A stretch of DNA of 16,629 nucleotides from positions 1 to 16,629 of the forward strand of contig DXYG01000057.1 in assembly GCA_019415925.1 (NCBI GenBank). The letters run 5' to 3'. Made by a program: the position numbers and the translations under genes. The DNA comes from Clostridiales bacterium. Its GTDB lineage: Bacteria > Bacillota > Clostridia > Oscillospirales > Acutalibacteraceae. Below the pieces are notes generated by a model. That model made no database searches, had not been told where the DNA came from, and worked only from the letters and a program-made list of their open reading frames with translations. The number at the start of each line of letters is the position of its first letter. Within the stretch, counting starts at the first letter, position 1. Below are positions 1-7,500 of this stretch, piece after piece.

Positions 1-898
1 CCTAAGTATCTCTACCTCGAAAATGTTCCCGGTCTGCTTAACCATGACTCAGGCAAAACATTTGAAACAATCCTCCGTACATTGGATGACTTGGGGTATG
101 ATGTGTGCTGGCAGGTACTTAACAGCAAAAATTTCGGAGTTCCCCAGTCACGAAATCGAGTGTTCATTATCGGATATAATCGAGAAAAATGTGCCGGAGA
201 AGTACTATCTTTCACGCAAACAAGCGGAAAAGCTCTTATACAAAGAAAAGCCAACGCAAGGTGAACGAATCTACTCATCAAAAGGACTCAGCTGTACTCT
301 TACAAGCGGTTCGGGCGGTTTTGGCGGTCATTCGAGACTTTATCTCATTGAAGATACTGAAAATTTTGGATTGCCGATAAAATCTAAAACCAAAGACGGC
401 TATCAGATCGCATATCCCGGTGACAGCATTGACACAGCCTTTTCGGGACAAAATTCAAGGCGTGGTAGAGTCGGAAGTCAGGTAGCGCATACTCTGACTA
501 CTTCCGCAACGCAGGCGTATTATTTCATAGACCTGAACCCCGATCCAAAGCTGACAGAAATTGCAAGGTGCATAACTGCAAGGCACGACTCGGGAATCAG
601 TAACCGCAAGGCTGAACATTCGGGAGTTTTTGTAGAAAATTCAGATGTTCTCGATGACAATGAAAAGTTTGCAGTAGCCTTTATTGAGCCGAACGGCGAA
701 GTTCACATCGGCAGAATAAGAAAGCTTACTCCGAGGGAGTGCTGGAGATTACAGGGCTTCACGGACGAGCAGTTCGACAAGGCAAAAGCAACAGGACTAT
801 CCGACAGCAGGCTATACAAGATGTCTGGAAATGCTGTGACAGTAAATGTAATCTCTGAAATTGGTCAGATTATTAAAAAAGTAAACGATAAAAATTAA
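1..898 (+). pseudogene. C5-cytosine DNA methyltransferase, 5'-truncated by window edge and frameshifted
   Basis: This is the 3' part of a cytosine-5 DNA methyltransferase of the orphan kind carried by ICEs and phages, which would methylate cytosine in a short DNA target. Two frames carry family motifs. The first frame (1-264) holds ENVPG (motif VI, from nt 19) and PQSRNRVFIIG (motif VIII, from nt 142), then stops at TGA 262-264. The second frame, clear from about nt 164 to 898, holds LSDIIEKNVPEKYYLS, a target-recognition region, RKLTPRECWRLQGF (motif IX, near 719-760) and GNAVTVNVI (motif X, from nt 827). The PCQ catalytic motif lies upstream of the window. The recognisable FIIGY (163-177) and LSDII (167-181) overlap in different frames, so the gene is broken by a deletion or indel there unless this is a sequencing error. 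The ATG at 23 in the second frame is not a real start. Family assignment is firm; activity is doubtful. Confidence 0.85.
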
Positions 899-910
899 AT
901 AACTACAACT

Positions 911-944
911 AATATCAATCGTTCCAAACGACTGATATTGGTTT
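911..944 (+). terminator. Hairpin after the cytosine methyltransferase gene
   Basis: A 12-bp stem (911-922 with 928-939, one G-T pair) closes a 5-base loop and is followed by GGTTTTC. It begins 12 bases after the methyltransferase stop codon and could terminate that transcript. Its left arm (911-921) is also fully complementary to 1007-1017, so it may take part in an alternative fold of this leader. Confidence 0.5.
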
Positions 945-952
945 TCATATAT

Positions 953-993
953 AAGCCGTTGATTAGATTTTTTTAATTTAATCAACGGCTTTT
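953..993 (+). terminator. Terminator-like hairpin ahead of the adenine methyltransferase gene
   Basis: A perfect 13-bp stem (953-965 with 979-991) around a 13-base A/T-rich loop ends in a four-T tract (990-993). It has the form of an intrinsic terminator but lies only about 30 bases before the SD sequence of the next gene, so it may act as an attenuator instead of a simple operon end. Confidence 0.65.
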
Positions 994-1002
994 GTCGTTT
1001 CA

Positions 1003-1047
1003 GGGGCGATTGATATTCTGAAAAGGAGGTGAGAATATCAAAACCCC
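1003..1047 (+). promoter_or_regulatory. Hairpin holding the Shine-Dalgarno in its loop and the start codon in its stem
   Basis: TTGATATTCT (1010-1019) pairs perfectly with AGAATATCAA (1032-1041), and GGGG (1003-1006) can pair with CCCC (1044-1047) below a small internal loop. The 12-base loop (1020-1031) contains the strong SD AAGGAGGT, while the inferred ATC start (1037-1039) sits inside the right arm. The left arm overlaps a segment complementary to 911-921, giving a possible competing fold. The pairing is read directly from the sequence; a role in controlling translation is inference. Confidence 0.45.
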
Positions 1048-2011
1048 TGTAAGTTGGATGGGAAATAAAACTTCCATCCTTCATATTTTGTACGCTCTGT
1101 TTCCTCTGAATTACGAAAGGTATATTGAACCCTTCGGAGGTTCAGGAGCCGTACTTTTAGGCAAGAAAAAGCCTGATAAGTTCGAGGTGTACAACGATTA
1201 TAACCATAATCTTGTAAACCTTTTTCGCTGTATGCGTGACAGACCTATGGCGTTCATAAAGGAGCTCGGATTTTATCCGCTTAATTCAAGGGATGATTTC
1301 AATGCAATCAGGGATTTCTTTAGACAGGAAAAGTTTGACGATAAGTACCTTGATGAAGAATTGGAACTGACGAAGATTATACTGCCTGACTTGAAAGCAG
1401 AAGAAATCATAGAGCTATATGTCAGAATGAAACAGGACTACGATTTGCGCAGAGCCGTAATGTTTCTTAAACTCTTACGATACAGTTATTCAAGTGGCGG
1501 AAAATCATTTGCCTGTCAGCCTTTTTCAGTAATGAGCCTTTTTCAACTGATAGAGCAAGTCGGAAAACGGTTTGAAAATACTGTGATTGAAAATCAGGAT
1601 TTCGAGGTATTAATCAAGCATTATGACCGAGATAATGCCTTTTTCTACTGCGATCCGCCTTATTTTTCAAGTGAGTATGTTTATCAGTGCGGTTTCACTT
1701 GGGATGACCATCTGAGGCTGAAAAACACGCTTGCAAATTCAAAAGGCAAATGGCTTGTTTCATACAACGATTGTGAAGAAATCCGCAATTTATATGACGG
1801 TTACTCATTCTTTGATTTCACAAGGTTACACAATATGAAACAGCGAATCAATGCAGGCGAACAATTCCCAGAACTGCTAATCAGCAACTACGATATGTAT
1901 GAAAGGCAGAGAAACAAGCCGTTGCAATTGAGCCTGCTTGACTTAACCACCGAACAACAAATTGATTTAGAACAAATTTTGAAGGAGTGTATTATTAACA
2001 ATGGAAAATAA
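1037..2011 (+). CDS. Dam-like (D12 class) N6-adenine DNA methyltransferase
   Basis: A D12-class adenine methyltransferase that would transfer a methyl group from S-adenosylmethionine to adenine N6 in DNA. Counting from 1037 it has 324 residues. KTPVSWMGNK at the N-terminus corresponds to the SAM-contacting first strand of this family (compare WAGGK in E. coli Dam), FGGSGAV (residues 33-39) is motif I, and DPPY (206-209) is the catalytic motif IV. The first ATG in this frame is at 1058, but starting there would remove the conserved TPVSW strand and leave the SD at 1023-1030 nearly 30 bases away. An in-frame stop at 1019-1021 bounds the gene upstream, so ATC at 1037, six bases after AGGAGGT, is the best-placed start although it is a rare codon. 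It overlaps the next gene by 11 bases. In an ICE such a gene probably protects the element from restriction or marks host DNA. The target sequence is unknown. Confidence 0.9.
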   Translation: MKTPVSWMGNKTSILHILYALFPLNYERYIEPFGGSGAVLLGKKKPDKFEVYNDYNHNLVNLFRCMRDRPMAFIKELGFYPLNSRDDFNAIRDFFRQEKFDDKYLDEELELTKIILPDLKAEEIIELYVRMKQDYDLRRAVMFLKLLRYSYSSGGKSFACQPFSVMSLFQLIEQVGKRFENTVIENQDFEVLIKHYDRDNAFFYCDPPYFSSEYVYQCGFTWDDHLRLKNTLANSKGKWLVSYNDCEEIRNLYDGYSFFDFTRLHNMKQRINAGEQFPELLISNYDMYERQRNKPLQLSLLDLTTEQQIDLEQILKECIINNGK

Positions 2012-2198
2012 AATTTATGTAAGCATACCGCTTGACGCACTTATTGTATCAGGAATCACATCCGACTGTGCTGTGCAGATTTCAGCTATGGACGGAGCAA
2101 TTCTGATTGAGAGGTGCGATGATGATTGCGAAGAATGTTGTTGCGACTGTATCTGCGATGAGTGCAGAGCAGAACTTGCAGAAAGCGAGGACGAGTAA
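2001..2198 (+). CDS. Small AbrB-like protein with a dense cysteine cluster
   Basis: A 65-residue protein. Residues 4-37 look like one swapped-hairpin (AbrB/SpoVT/MazE-type) unit: a VSIPLDAL strand and turn, then VQISAMDGAILIE. The second half is acidic and holds eight cysteines in 17 residues (39, 43, 46, 47, 48, 50, 52, 55), which suggests metal binding, before an acidic tail. The ending ICDECRAELAE resembles ICDNCNELAE in the next protein, so the two may be diverged paralogues. It overlaps the preceding gene by 11 bases and shares one base with the next start (TAATG), implying translational coupling. A DNA-binding or protein-pairing role is inferred from the weak AbrB resemblance; the function is not established. 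Confidence 0.7.
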   Translation: MENKIYVSIPLDALIVSGITSDCAVQISAMDGAILIERCDDDCEECCCDCICDECRAELAESEDE

Positions 2199-2488
2199 TG
2201 TTTAAAATATACAGAGTCCTCGGTAAAAAAGGAAGAATTACAATCCCCTTTGAAATCCGCCAGCGAATCGGATTCAGATACAACGATGTTTTATCATTTA
2301 CCCAGCAGGATGACGGCTCGGTACTTATCAGGCAAGAAAAAATCTGCGACAACTGTAACGAACTTGCAGAAGAATTCGAGGAAAATTACACCCTTGAAGA
2401 TTTCCTCGACAGCCTGTCAGAGAAAGAACAGAGAGATGCACTTATTCACCTTTCTCTGCTGTGGGCAGAAAAGCAGAAAATTAGTTGA
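2198..2488 (+). CDS. AbrB/SpoVT-family DNA-binding protein with CxxC motif
   Basis: A 96-residue protein whose N-terminus (residues 3-46) is a typical AbrB swapped-hairpin DNA-binding domain: YRVLGKKGRITIPFEIRQRIGF, followed by DVLSF and GSVLIRQE. Such domains bind DNA as dimers and act as transition-state regulators or antitoxin-like repressors. A CDNC motif (residues 50-53) follows, then an acidic, probably helical C-terminal part ending in LSLLWAEKQK. The reading frame opens upstream, but the start is taken as ATG 2198 because it overlaps the stop of the previous gene in TAATG and places the AbrB domain at the N-terminus. No toxin gene follows it, so an antitoxin role is not supported. It may regulate the element, perhaps together with its smaller neighbour. 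Confidence 0.85.
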   Translation: MFKIYRVLGKKGRITIPFEIRQRIGFRYNDVLSFTQQDDGSVLIRQEKICDNCNELAEEFEENYTLEDFLDSLSEKEQRDALIHLSLLWAEKQKIS

Positions 2489-2513
2489 CCGTTGCTTTTG
2501 AGTAATGTATAAT
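2485..2513 (+). promoter_or_regulatory. Sigma-A-type promoter TTGACC-N17-TATAAT
   Basis: The -35 hexamer TTGACC (2485-2490) overlaps the stop codon of the AbrB gene. It is separated by 17 bases from a perfect TATAAT (2508-2513). Transcription would begin near 2520 and give a leader of about 55 bases before the gene at 2576. This is the best vegetative promoter seen in the window. Confidence 0.8.
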
Positions 2514-2575
2514 ATCTGTATGATAAACTGGAATTTGTAAGTTTGTCAAAAAATATAAATCTAGGAGGTAAAGAG

Positions 2576-2893
2576 ATGAAATACGATATTGTGTATGTTG
2601 TTATTTGCGAAGGTGAAGTTGAATACGCATCAACGGATGAAGAAACAGCAGAGGATTATGCTGACGAGCAAATGTATATTGCAAGAGAAGAGGTATTAGA
2701 TGAATGGGATAATGATGACCCAACGGAGAAAGATATTGCAGAAGCCGATTTTCAAGCAGGGTTTGACGGAGATTACCACGAAGTTGTAAAAGTTGATATT
2801 TCAAATCGAACAGAAAATGATATGGTAGAACTTCCAAATGGTAATGAAGTAGAAGTGTCAGATATATTAGAAAAGTTAAGAACATGCGAATAA
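2576..2893 (+). CDS. Small, strongly acidic protein of unknown function
   Basis: A 105-residue protein I do not recognise. The start is ATG 2576, seven bases after AGGAGG (2563-2568); the frame is open further upstream, but an earlier ATG at 2543 has no ribosome binding site. The sequence opens with a likely beta strand (YDIVYVVICEG) and then becomes very acidic: 34 Asp/Glu against 7 Lys/Arg. It has no signal peptide or membrane segment, so it is probably cytosolic. It has its own near-consensus promoter and stands alone, unlike its operon neighbours. Acidic small proteins on mobile elements are sometimes DNA mimics that block restriction enzymes (ArdA, Ocr). The charge and the neighbouring methyltransferases fit that idea, but no family motif supports it. 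Confidence 0.75.
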   Translation: MKYDIVYVVICEGEVEYASTDEETAEDYADEQMYIAREEVLDEWDNDDPTEKDIAEADFQAGFDGDYHEVVKVDISNRTENDMVELPNGNEVEVSDILEKLRTCE

Positions 2894-2937
2894 ATATTAT
2901 TATATCGTAACTTCTGGTTTGTCATTCAAAAAATCTC

Positions 2938-2965
2938 TGGACATTTGAAATTCTTTGGATATACT
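2938..2965 (+). promoter_or_regulatory. Possible promoter for the lipoprotein gene
   Basis: TGGACA (2938-2943) and TATACT (2960-2965) are separated by 16 bases, upstream of the lipoprotein start at 2990. A transcript from here would have a very short leader. The region is A/T-rich, so a chance match is possible. Confidence 0.35.
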
Positions 2966-2989
2966 TGTTGCTGAAAGGACGGCGATAGT

Positions 2990-3778
2990 ATGAAAAAGAA
3001 AATCACAATAATTCTGACATTGATTTTAGCAGCAGGAACATTCACAGCTTGTACGGCAGAAGAAAAAGTGAATAACAATTCTTTATCACCCACGGCTTCA
3101 ACTTCCGTGGGTGTTTCTGTATCTACAGAATCTTCTGCAACGGCAACAACAGAAAAAACAACTGAAATAACAACCCCCGAAAAAGCCACAGTTTCAAAAG
3201 AAACAGAGCCTTCGGGAAAGAATACCCAAACCAAAGAAAAAGCCGACAGTGGGCAAAATTCGGCGGTTGTTTCGGCAACGGATCAGATTCAGAAAACACA
3301 AACAGAGGTTCAGAACAACAGCAGGAATGCAGTGAATAGCAATCAGCAAAAATCAGAATCAACTGATAAAAAGGAAACCGAAACTCCCTCTCGAAAGCCT
3401 GTTGAAAAGCCAAAACAACCGCCAACGCAGAAACCTACGGTTAGGACTGTGCAGAAGCCTACAGAACAGCCAACGCAAAAACCTACGCAACCGCCTACCA
3501 AAGCAAAAACGGTTGATGTTCAGTATGCGGTGAGTGTCTGCATAGCCTACGGTCAGCAGCTTGGAATGAAATACGATTCCTCACTTAATACAGGCAACGC
3601 AAGCTGGTTCTCCCCGACAAACGCATCATATTATGATGATACGCAAAGCCTGACGGCAGATTGCTACGGTGATGTTGAGTATGTAGCCTACTACTACAAA
3701 AGTGACGGCATTACTCCAAGCGACTTATCATTCAATGTAATTGCAGACAATAACAAAATATATGTAGTCTATTGCTAA
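2990..3778 (+). CDS. Putative lipoprotein with long Thr/Ser/Pro/Lys-rich linker
   Basis: A 262-residue exported protein. Residues 1-21 form a lipoprotein signal: KKK, a hydrophobic stretch and TFTAC with the presumed lipidated Cys21. Residues 22 to about 175 form a low-complexity linker rich in Ser, Thr, Glu, Lys and Gln that turns into a KPT/QPT repeat (residues 141-170), the type of wall-spanning stalk seen on Gram-positive surface proteins. Residues 177-262 are a compact domain with Cys184, Cys225 and a C-terminal Cys262 (VVYC), rich in Tyr and Asp; I do not recognise it. The start is ATG 2990 with GAAAGGA about 10 bases upstream. It probably displays the C-terminal domain outside the membrane, possibly for exclusion, sensing or adhesion. 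A 9-bp inverted repeat lies inside the coding sequence. Confidence 0.85.
   Translation: MKKKITIILTLILAAGTFTACTAEEKVNNNSLSPTASTSVGVSVSTESSATATTEKTTEITTPEKATVSKETEPSGKNTQTKEKADSGQNSAVVSATDQIQKTQTEVQNNSRNAVNSNQQKSESTDKKETETPSRKPVEKPKQPPTQKPTVRTVQKPTEQPTQKPTQPPTKAKTVDVQYAVSVCIAYGQQLGMKYDSSLNTGNASWFSPTNASYYDDTQSLTADCYGDVEYVAYYYKSDGITPSDLSFNVIADNNKIYVVYC
3087..3113 (+). repeat. GC-rich inverted repeat inside the lipoprotein gene
   Basis: CACCCACGG (3087-3095) and CCGTGGGTG (3105-3113) form a perfect 9-bp stem with a 9-base loop, followed by TTTCTGT, about 100 bases into the coding region. It resembles the intergenic terminator hairpins of this window but lies in frame inside a gene. Confidence 0.6.
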
Positions 3779-3796
3779 ATAAGGCTATGAAACCGA

Positions 3797-3827
3797 AACA
3801 CCCGAATGTCAAAGTTCGGGTGTTTTT
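3797..3827 (+). terminator. Intrinsic terminator or attenuator hairpin
   Basis: AACACCCGAA (3797-3806) pairs with TTCGGGTGTT (3815-3824) around an 8-base loop and runs into five T residues (3823-3827). It lies 19 bases after the lipoprotein stop codon and directly before the ribosome binding site of the next gene. Confidence 0.8.
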
Positions 3828-3845
3828 ATGAAAGGATTGATCTTA

Positions 3846-4442
3846 ATGAAAATAAACCAAATAACTCTAACAGACCTCTGCCGTATGAACGGCAAGGAAG
3901 GGCTCATCTTGCAGGGATGCGGCGGTGAAACGCAGGAATGGGTGGACGGCATTAATAAAATGCTCACGGACAAGGGAATACTTCTTGACGACACAAAGTT
4001 TGAGAATGTTTCGGTGTTCAAGAGTGACGGCGTTACCTGTGTTCTCTATCCATTTGAAGATGTCCACCTTGATATCGGCAAGCTTGCAATGTGGCGGTTG
4101 CAGTCATATACAGCCTTTGCAGGAATGTGGCTGTCCGACTATGTGGATAACAGGCTCGGCGGTTTTGAACCTGAGCAAAACAAAGCAGAAAAGTTCAAAC
4201 CCGACTGTGCATTAATAGGCTGTGATTCCAACATATTCAATCTTATGGGCATTGCAAGCCACGCACTCAAGCAAAACGGTATGACTGACGAGGCAGAAAT
4301 GATGTGCGCTCGAATCAGGGGTGCAGAAAACTACTGCGAAGCACTGAACATTATCGGCGAGTATGTAAATATCACAGACGGTAGTGAGCAGTCTGATGAT
4401 ATAGATGAAGATTTCGATGAAGGGCAGGCGATGAAATTATGA
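3846..4442 (+). CDS. Conserved-looking ICE accessory protein of unknown function
   Basis: A 198-residue protein without signal peptide or membrane segment. It starts at ATG 3846, preceded by AAAGGA (3831-3836) nine bases upstream. An in-frame ATG at 3828 directly abuts the terminator T-tract and lacks its own ribosome binding site. The N-terminal part (LTDLCRMNGKEGLILQGCGG, then EWVDGINKML) and the central LDIGKLAMWRLQSY look like a conserved globular fold. A second segment, GCDSNIFNLMGIASHALKQ, followed by helices and an acidic tail (DDIDEDFDEGQAM), resembles C-terminal segments I associate with Clostridial ICE accessory proteins. I cannot name a domain with confidence. It lies between two terminator-like hairpins, so it may be a single-gene transcription unit or controlled by read-through. 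Confidence 0.8.
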   Translation: MKINQITLTDLCRMNGKEGLILQGCGGETQEWVDGINKMLTDKGILLDDTKFENVSVFKSDGVTCVLYPFEDVHLDIGKLAMWRLQSYTAFAGMWLSDYVDNRLGGFEPEQNKAEKFKPDCALIGCDSNIFNLMGIASHALKQNGMTDEAEMMCARIRGAENYCEALNIIGEYVNITDGSEQSDDIDEDFDEGQAMKL

Positions 4443-4472
4443 TTGTATTTAAAACAGAATAAGACATCAATC

Positions 4473-4505
4473 GGGGCAAGGGTAAAATCTTGCCCCATAT
4501 TTTTT
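4473..4505 (+). terminator. Intrinsic terminator or attenuator hairpin before the adhesin gene
   Basis: GGGGCAAG (4473-4480) pairs with CTTGCCCC (4489-4496) around an 8-base loop, followed by ATA and six T residues (4500-4505). It lies 17 bases before the adhesin start. The sequence just after the stem (4501-4516) is identical over 16 bases to 3823-3838 downstream of the previous hairpin. Confidence 0.8.
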
Positions 4506-4526
4506 ATGAAAGGATTTTTAATATGA
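4506..4526 (+). other. Possible 6-codon leader ORF overlapping the adhesin start
   Basis: An ATG directly after the terminator T-tract opens a reading frame for MKGFLI. Its TGA (4524-4526) overlaps the adhesin ATG (4523-4525). It contains the adhesin's own AAAGGA ribosome binding site and has none of its own, so it may simply be chance. Confidence 0.2.
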
Positions 4527-7500
4527 CGAACTTAATCAAAAACAAAAAATTCACAAGAATAACGGCACTTTTACTTGCGGTGACAGTAATATTCGGAACA
4601 ATGTTTGCACTCCCCGTAAGTGCGGCAAGCGGTGATAAGGTGACCATCACCTTTGATTACTGTTATGACAGCACAGGCAACATAATTAAATTTCAGCAGA
4701 CAACAGTCAGTGACGGTTATACTGTAGGTACAGTGGGCGAAGAACTGTGTAAGATTTTTGCAGACGGCAAAGAAGCCTACTGCATTGAACCCGGTCACAC
4801 GCTCTACTCAGGCAATACGCTGACAGAGGACGGTTCAACCGTTTGGAAGAATTTAGGCTCTGCAAAGCAGAAAGCAATTAACCTTGCTCTGCTTTACGGC
4901 AAACCCGGTTCAGGAAAAAGCTTAAGCGGAACAGAGGATCAGAAATGGGTAGCAACACAGCTGATTGTATGGGAGTTTGTTTCAGGTTGCCGTTCAACAA
5001 GCGAAGGCTATAAATGCACAAATACAAAGTTCATTGACGGCATCTGTGCAGGCGGTGCAAACCCCGGAGTTAAGTCGGTTTACAATGCAATCTCAAAAAG
5101 TCTTTCAAATTATTCAATTGTTCCGAGCTTTGCAAGTGCAATCGCTTCAAAGGCTGAAACCTATGAAATGAAATACTCGGATGGAAAGTACACATTAACT
5201 CTTACCGACAGCAACAACATACTTTCAGATTTCAGTTTCGAGAAAACAGGCGGTGTGAGTGCATCTGTATCAGGCAACAAGCTGACACTCACCTCCTCTA
5301 ATCCCGTGAACGATGCAGTAACATTCAACTCTGCAAAATCAATGCCGAGCGTAGGAAATACAACCCTTATTCCATATGGTGATGCAATTTTACAGGATGT
5401 AATCACAGGCGTTGAAAATGACGCTGACCCGATAAGAGCATATTTCAAGGTCAAGACAAGTTCAGGTAATCTCAAGCTTGTTAAAACCTCCGAGGACGGC
5501 AATGTTGCAAATATTGAGTTTACCGTCAAAGGCGATGGTTACAGTAAGACCGTTAAGACAAACTCAAAGGGCGAATTTAAATTAACCGACCTTGTTCCCG
5601 GTAAATATACTGTTACAGAAAACACCCCGAATAAATATGCAGAGCAAAAATCGAAGACAGTTAATATTGAAAGCGGAAAGGCTGCAACGGTGACCTTTAA
5701 AAATGTTCTTAAAAAGTGGAATCTTACTGTTACAAAAACAGATGCTGAAACAAAGTCTGCACAGGGTGATGCAACACTCGCAGGAGCAGTTTACGGTATC
5801 TACAATAACGGCAAGTTGGTTGATAAATACACCACCGATAAAAACGGCAGTTTTACAACCTCCTATTATGTATGCGGAGATAACTGGACTCTGAAAGAAA
5901 TTGAGCCGAGCGAGGGTTATCTGCTTGACGAAACCGAATATCATATCGGTGCAGAGGCGAAAAAATATACGCTAGAAAACAACAGCATTTCAATGGGCGT
6001 AACCGAGGATATTTTAAAAGGAAAAATCTCTATAATCAAGCACACCGATGACGGCAGTACAAAAATTGAAACTCCCGAAAAAGGTGCAGAATTTCAGGTG
6101 TATTTAAAATCGGCAGGAAATTACAGCAAGGCAAAGGAAACTGAAAGAGATACTCTTGTATGTGATGAATACGGTTTTGCAGAAACAAAGTATTTGCCCT
6201 ACGGAACATACACAGTTCATCAGACCAAGGGTTGGAACGGCACAGAGTTCATTGCTGATTTTGATGTGTTTGTAAATGAGGACGGCAAAACACATAAATA
6301 CCTCATCAACAACGCTTCACTTGAAAGCTATGTAAAGATAGTAAAGGTTGATGCTGAAACAGGCAAACAGATTCCGTATGCAGGCGCAGGCTTTCAGATT
6401 TACGATTCCGATGGAAACAAGGTAACGATGAAATACACCTATCCGACTGTTACAGAGATTGACACCTTCTACACGAACATCGATGGTTTTCTCATCACAC
6501 CCGAAACTCTGTCATACGGCAAAGGCTATTCAGTCGTTGAGGTGCAGGCACCTTACGGATATATCATTGACAGCACACCTGTATATTTTGACATTACAGC
6601 AGAAAACACAAGTGAAGAAAACGGCGTTACAATCGTAAAAACCGAGAAGAAAAATACTCCGCAGAAAGGTACAATAACCGTAGAAAAAACAGGCGAGATT
6701 TTCTCAAATGTAACTGCAATCGGCGACGGATATACTGATGTAAACGGAAATGATGTTGCACTTCCGACTATCTATCAACCTGAATATTCTGTAAACGGTT
6801 TGGCTGGTGCAGTGTTCGAAATCTATGCTGATGAGGATATTACAACACCTGACGGTACGGTAAGAGTAAAGAAAGACGAGCTTGTCGCAACTCTGAAAAC
6901 AAACACGAAAGGCACAGCAACAAGCAAACAGCTTTACCTCGGCAAATATCGTGTTGTTGAAACCGTTGCTCCGTATGGAACAGTTATCAATCCCGAACCT
7001 CATACGGTTGAACTTACCTACTCAGGACAGAACGAAAAGTTGACCAACACCTCAACCTCTTTTACAAACGACAGGCAAAAGGTTCAAATCGACCTTACCA
7101 AAATTCTTGAACAGAACGAGAAATTCAACATCGGCAGTAATGATGAAATCCTCAATGTTTCATACGGACTTTACGCTAATGAAGATTTGAAAGCCGCAAA
7201 CGGAACTGTTATTCCAAAGGACGGGCTTCTTGAAATTATCAATTGTGATGAAAAAGGCAAAGCACAGTTTACAACTGATATTCCAATCGGCAGTTACTAT
7301 GTTAAGGAAATCAGCACTGACAATCACTATATTCTTTCCGATAAAAAATACCCTGTTGTGTTTGAATACGCAGGACAGAATACAGCGACTGTTCATATAT
7401 CAATTAATGACGATGAACCAATCATCAACGACATTATTTACAGCACAATCAAAGGCTTAAAGATTAACCGTGAAACAGGTGAAAAGATCGCAGGTGCATT

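Noticed and set aside
23..160. Methyltransferase start at ATG 23 in the second frame
   Set aside because: Residues encoded before about 164 in this frame match no family motif, while the other frame has motifs VI and VIII there. The ATG is a by-product of the frameshift.
899..1036. tRNA or other classical RNA gene in the leader
   Set aside because: The hairpins do not form a cloverleaf or any RNA class I recognise. They fit terminators and a translation-control element better.
2601..2885. Reverse-strand open frame of 94 codons opposite the acidic protein gene
   Set aside because: It is Leu/His/Pro-rich because it mirrors Asp/Glu-rich codons, and it lacks a ribosome binding site. The + strand gene has a promoter and SD.
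2198..2893. Toxin-antitoxin pair formed by the AbrB-like protein and the acidic protein
   Set aside because: The second gene has a separate promoter and no toxin-like features (MazF, RelE, PIN and similar are absent), so pairing is unsupported.
3123..3425. Reverse-strand open frames opposite the lipoprotein linker
   Set aside because: They are low-complexity Phe/Leu-rich mirrors of Lys/Glu/Thr codons, without start signals.
3411..3510. CRISPR-like short repeat array
   Set aside because: The CC-ACGCA-AACC repeats are codons of the KPT/QPT stalk and lack regular spacers.
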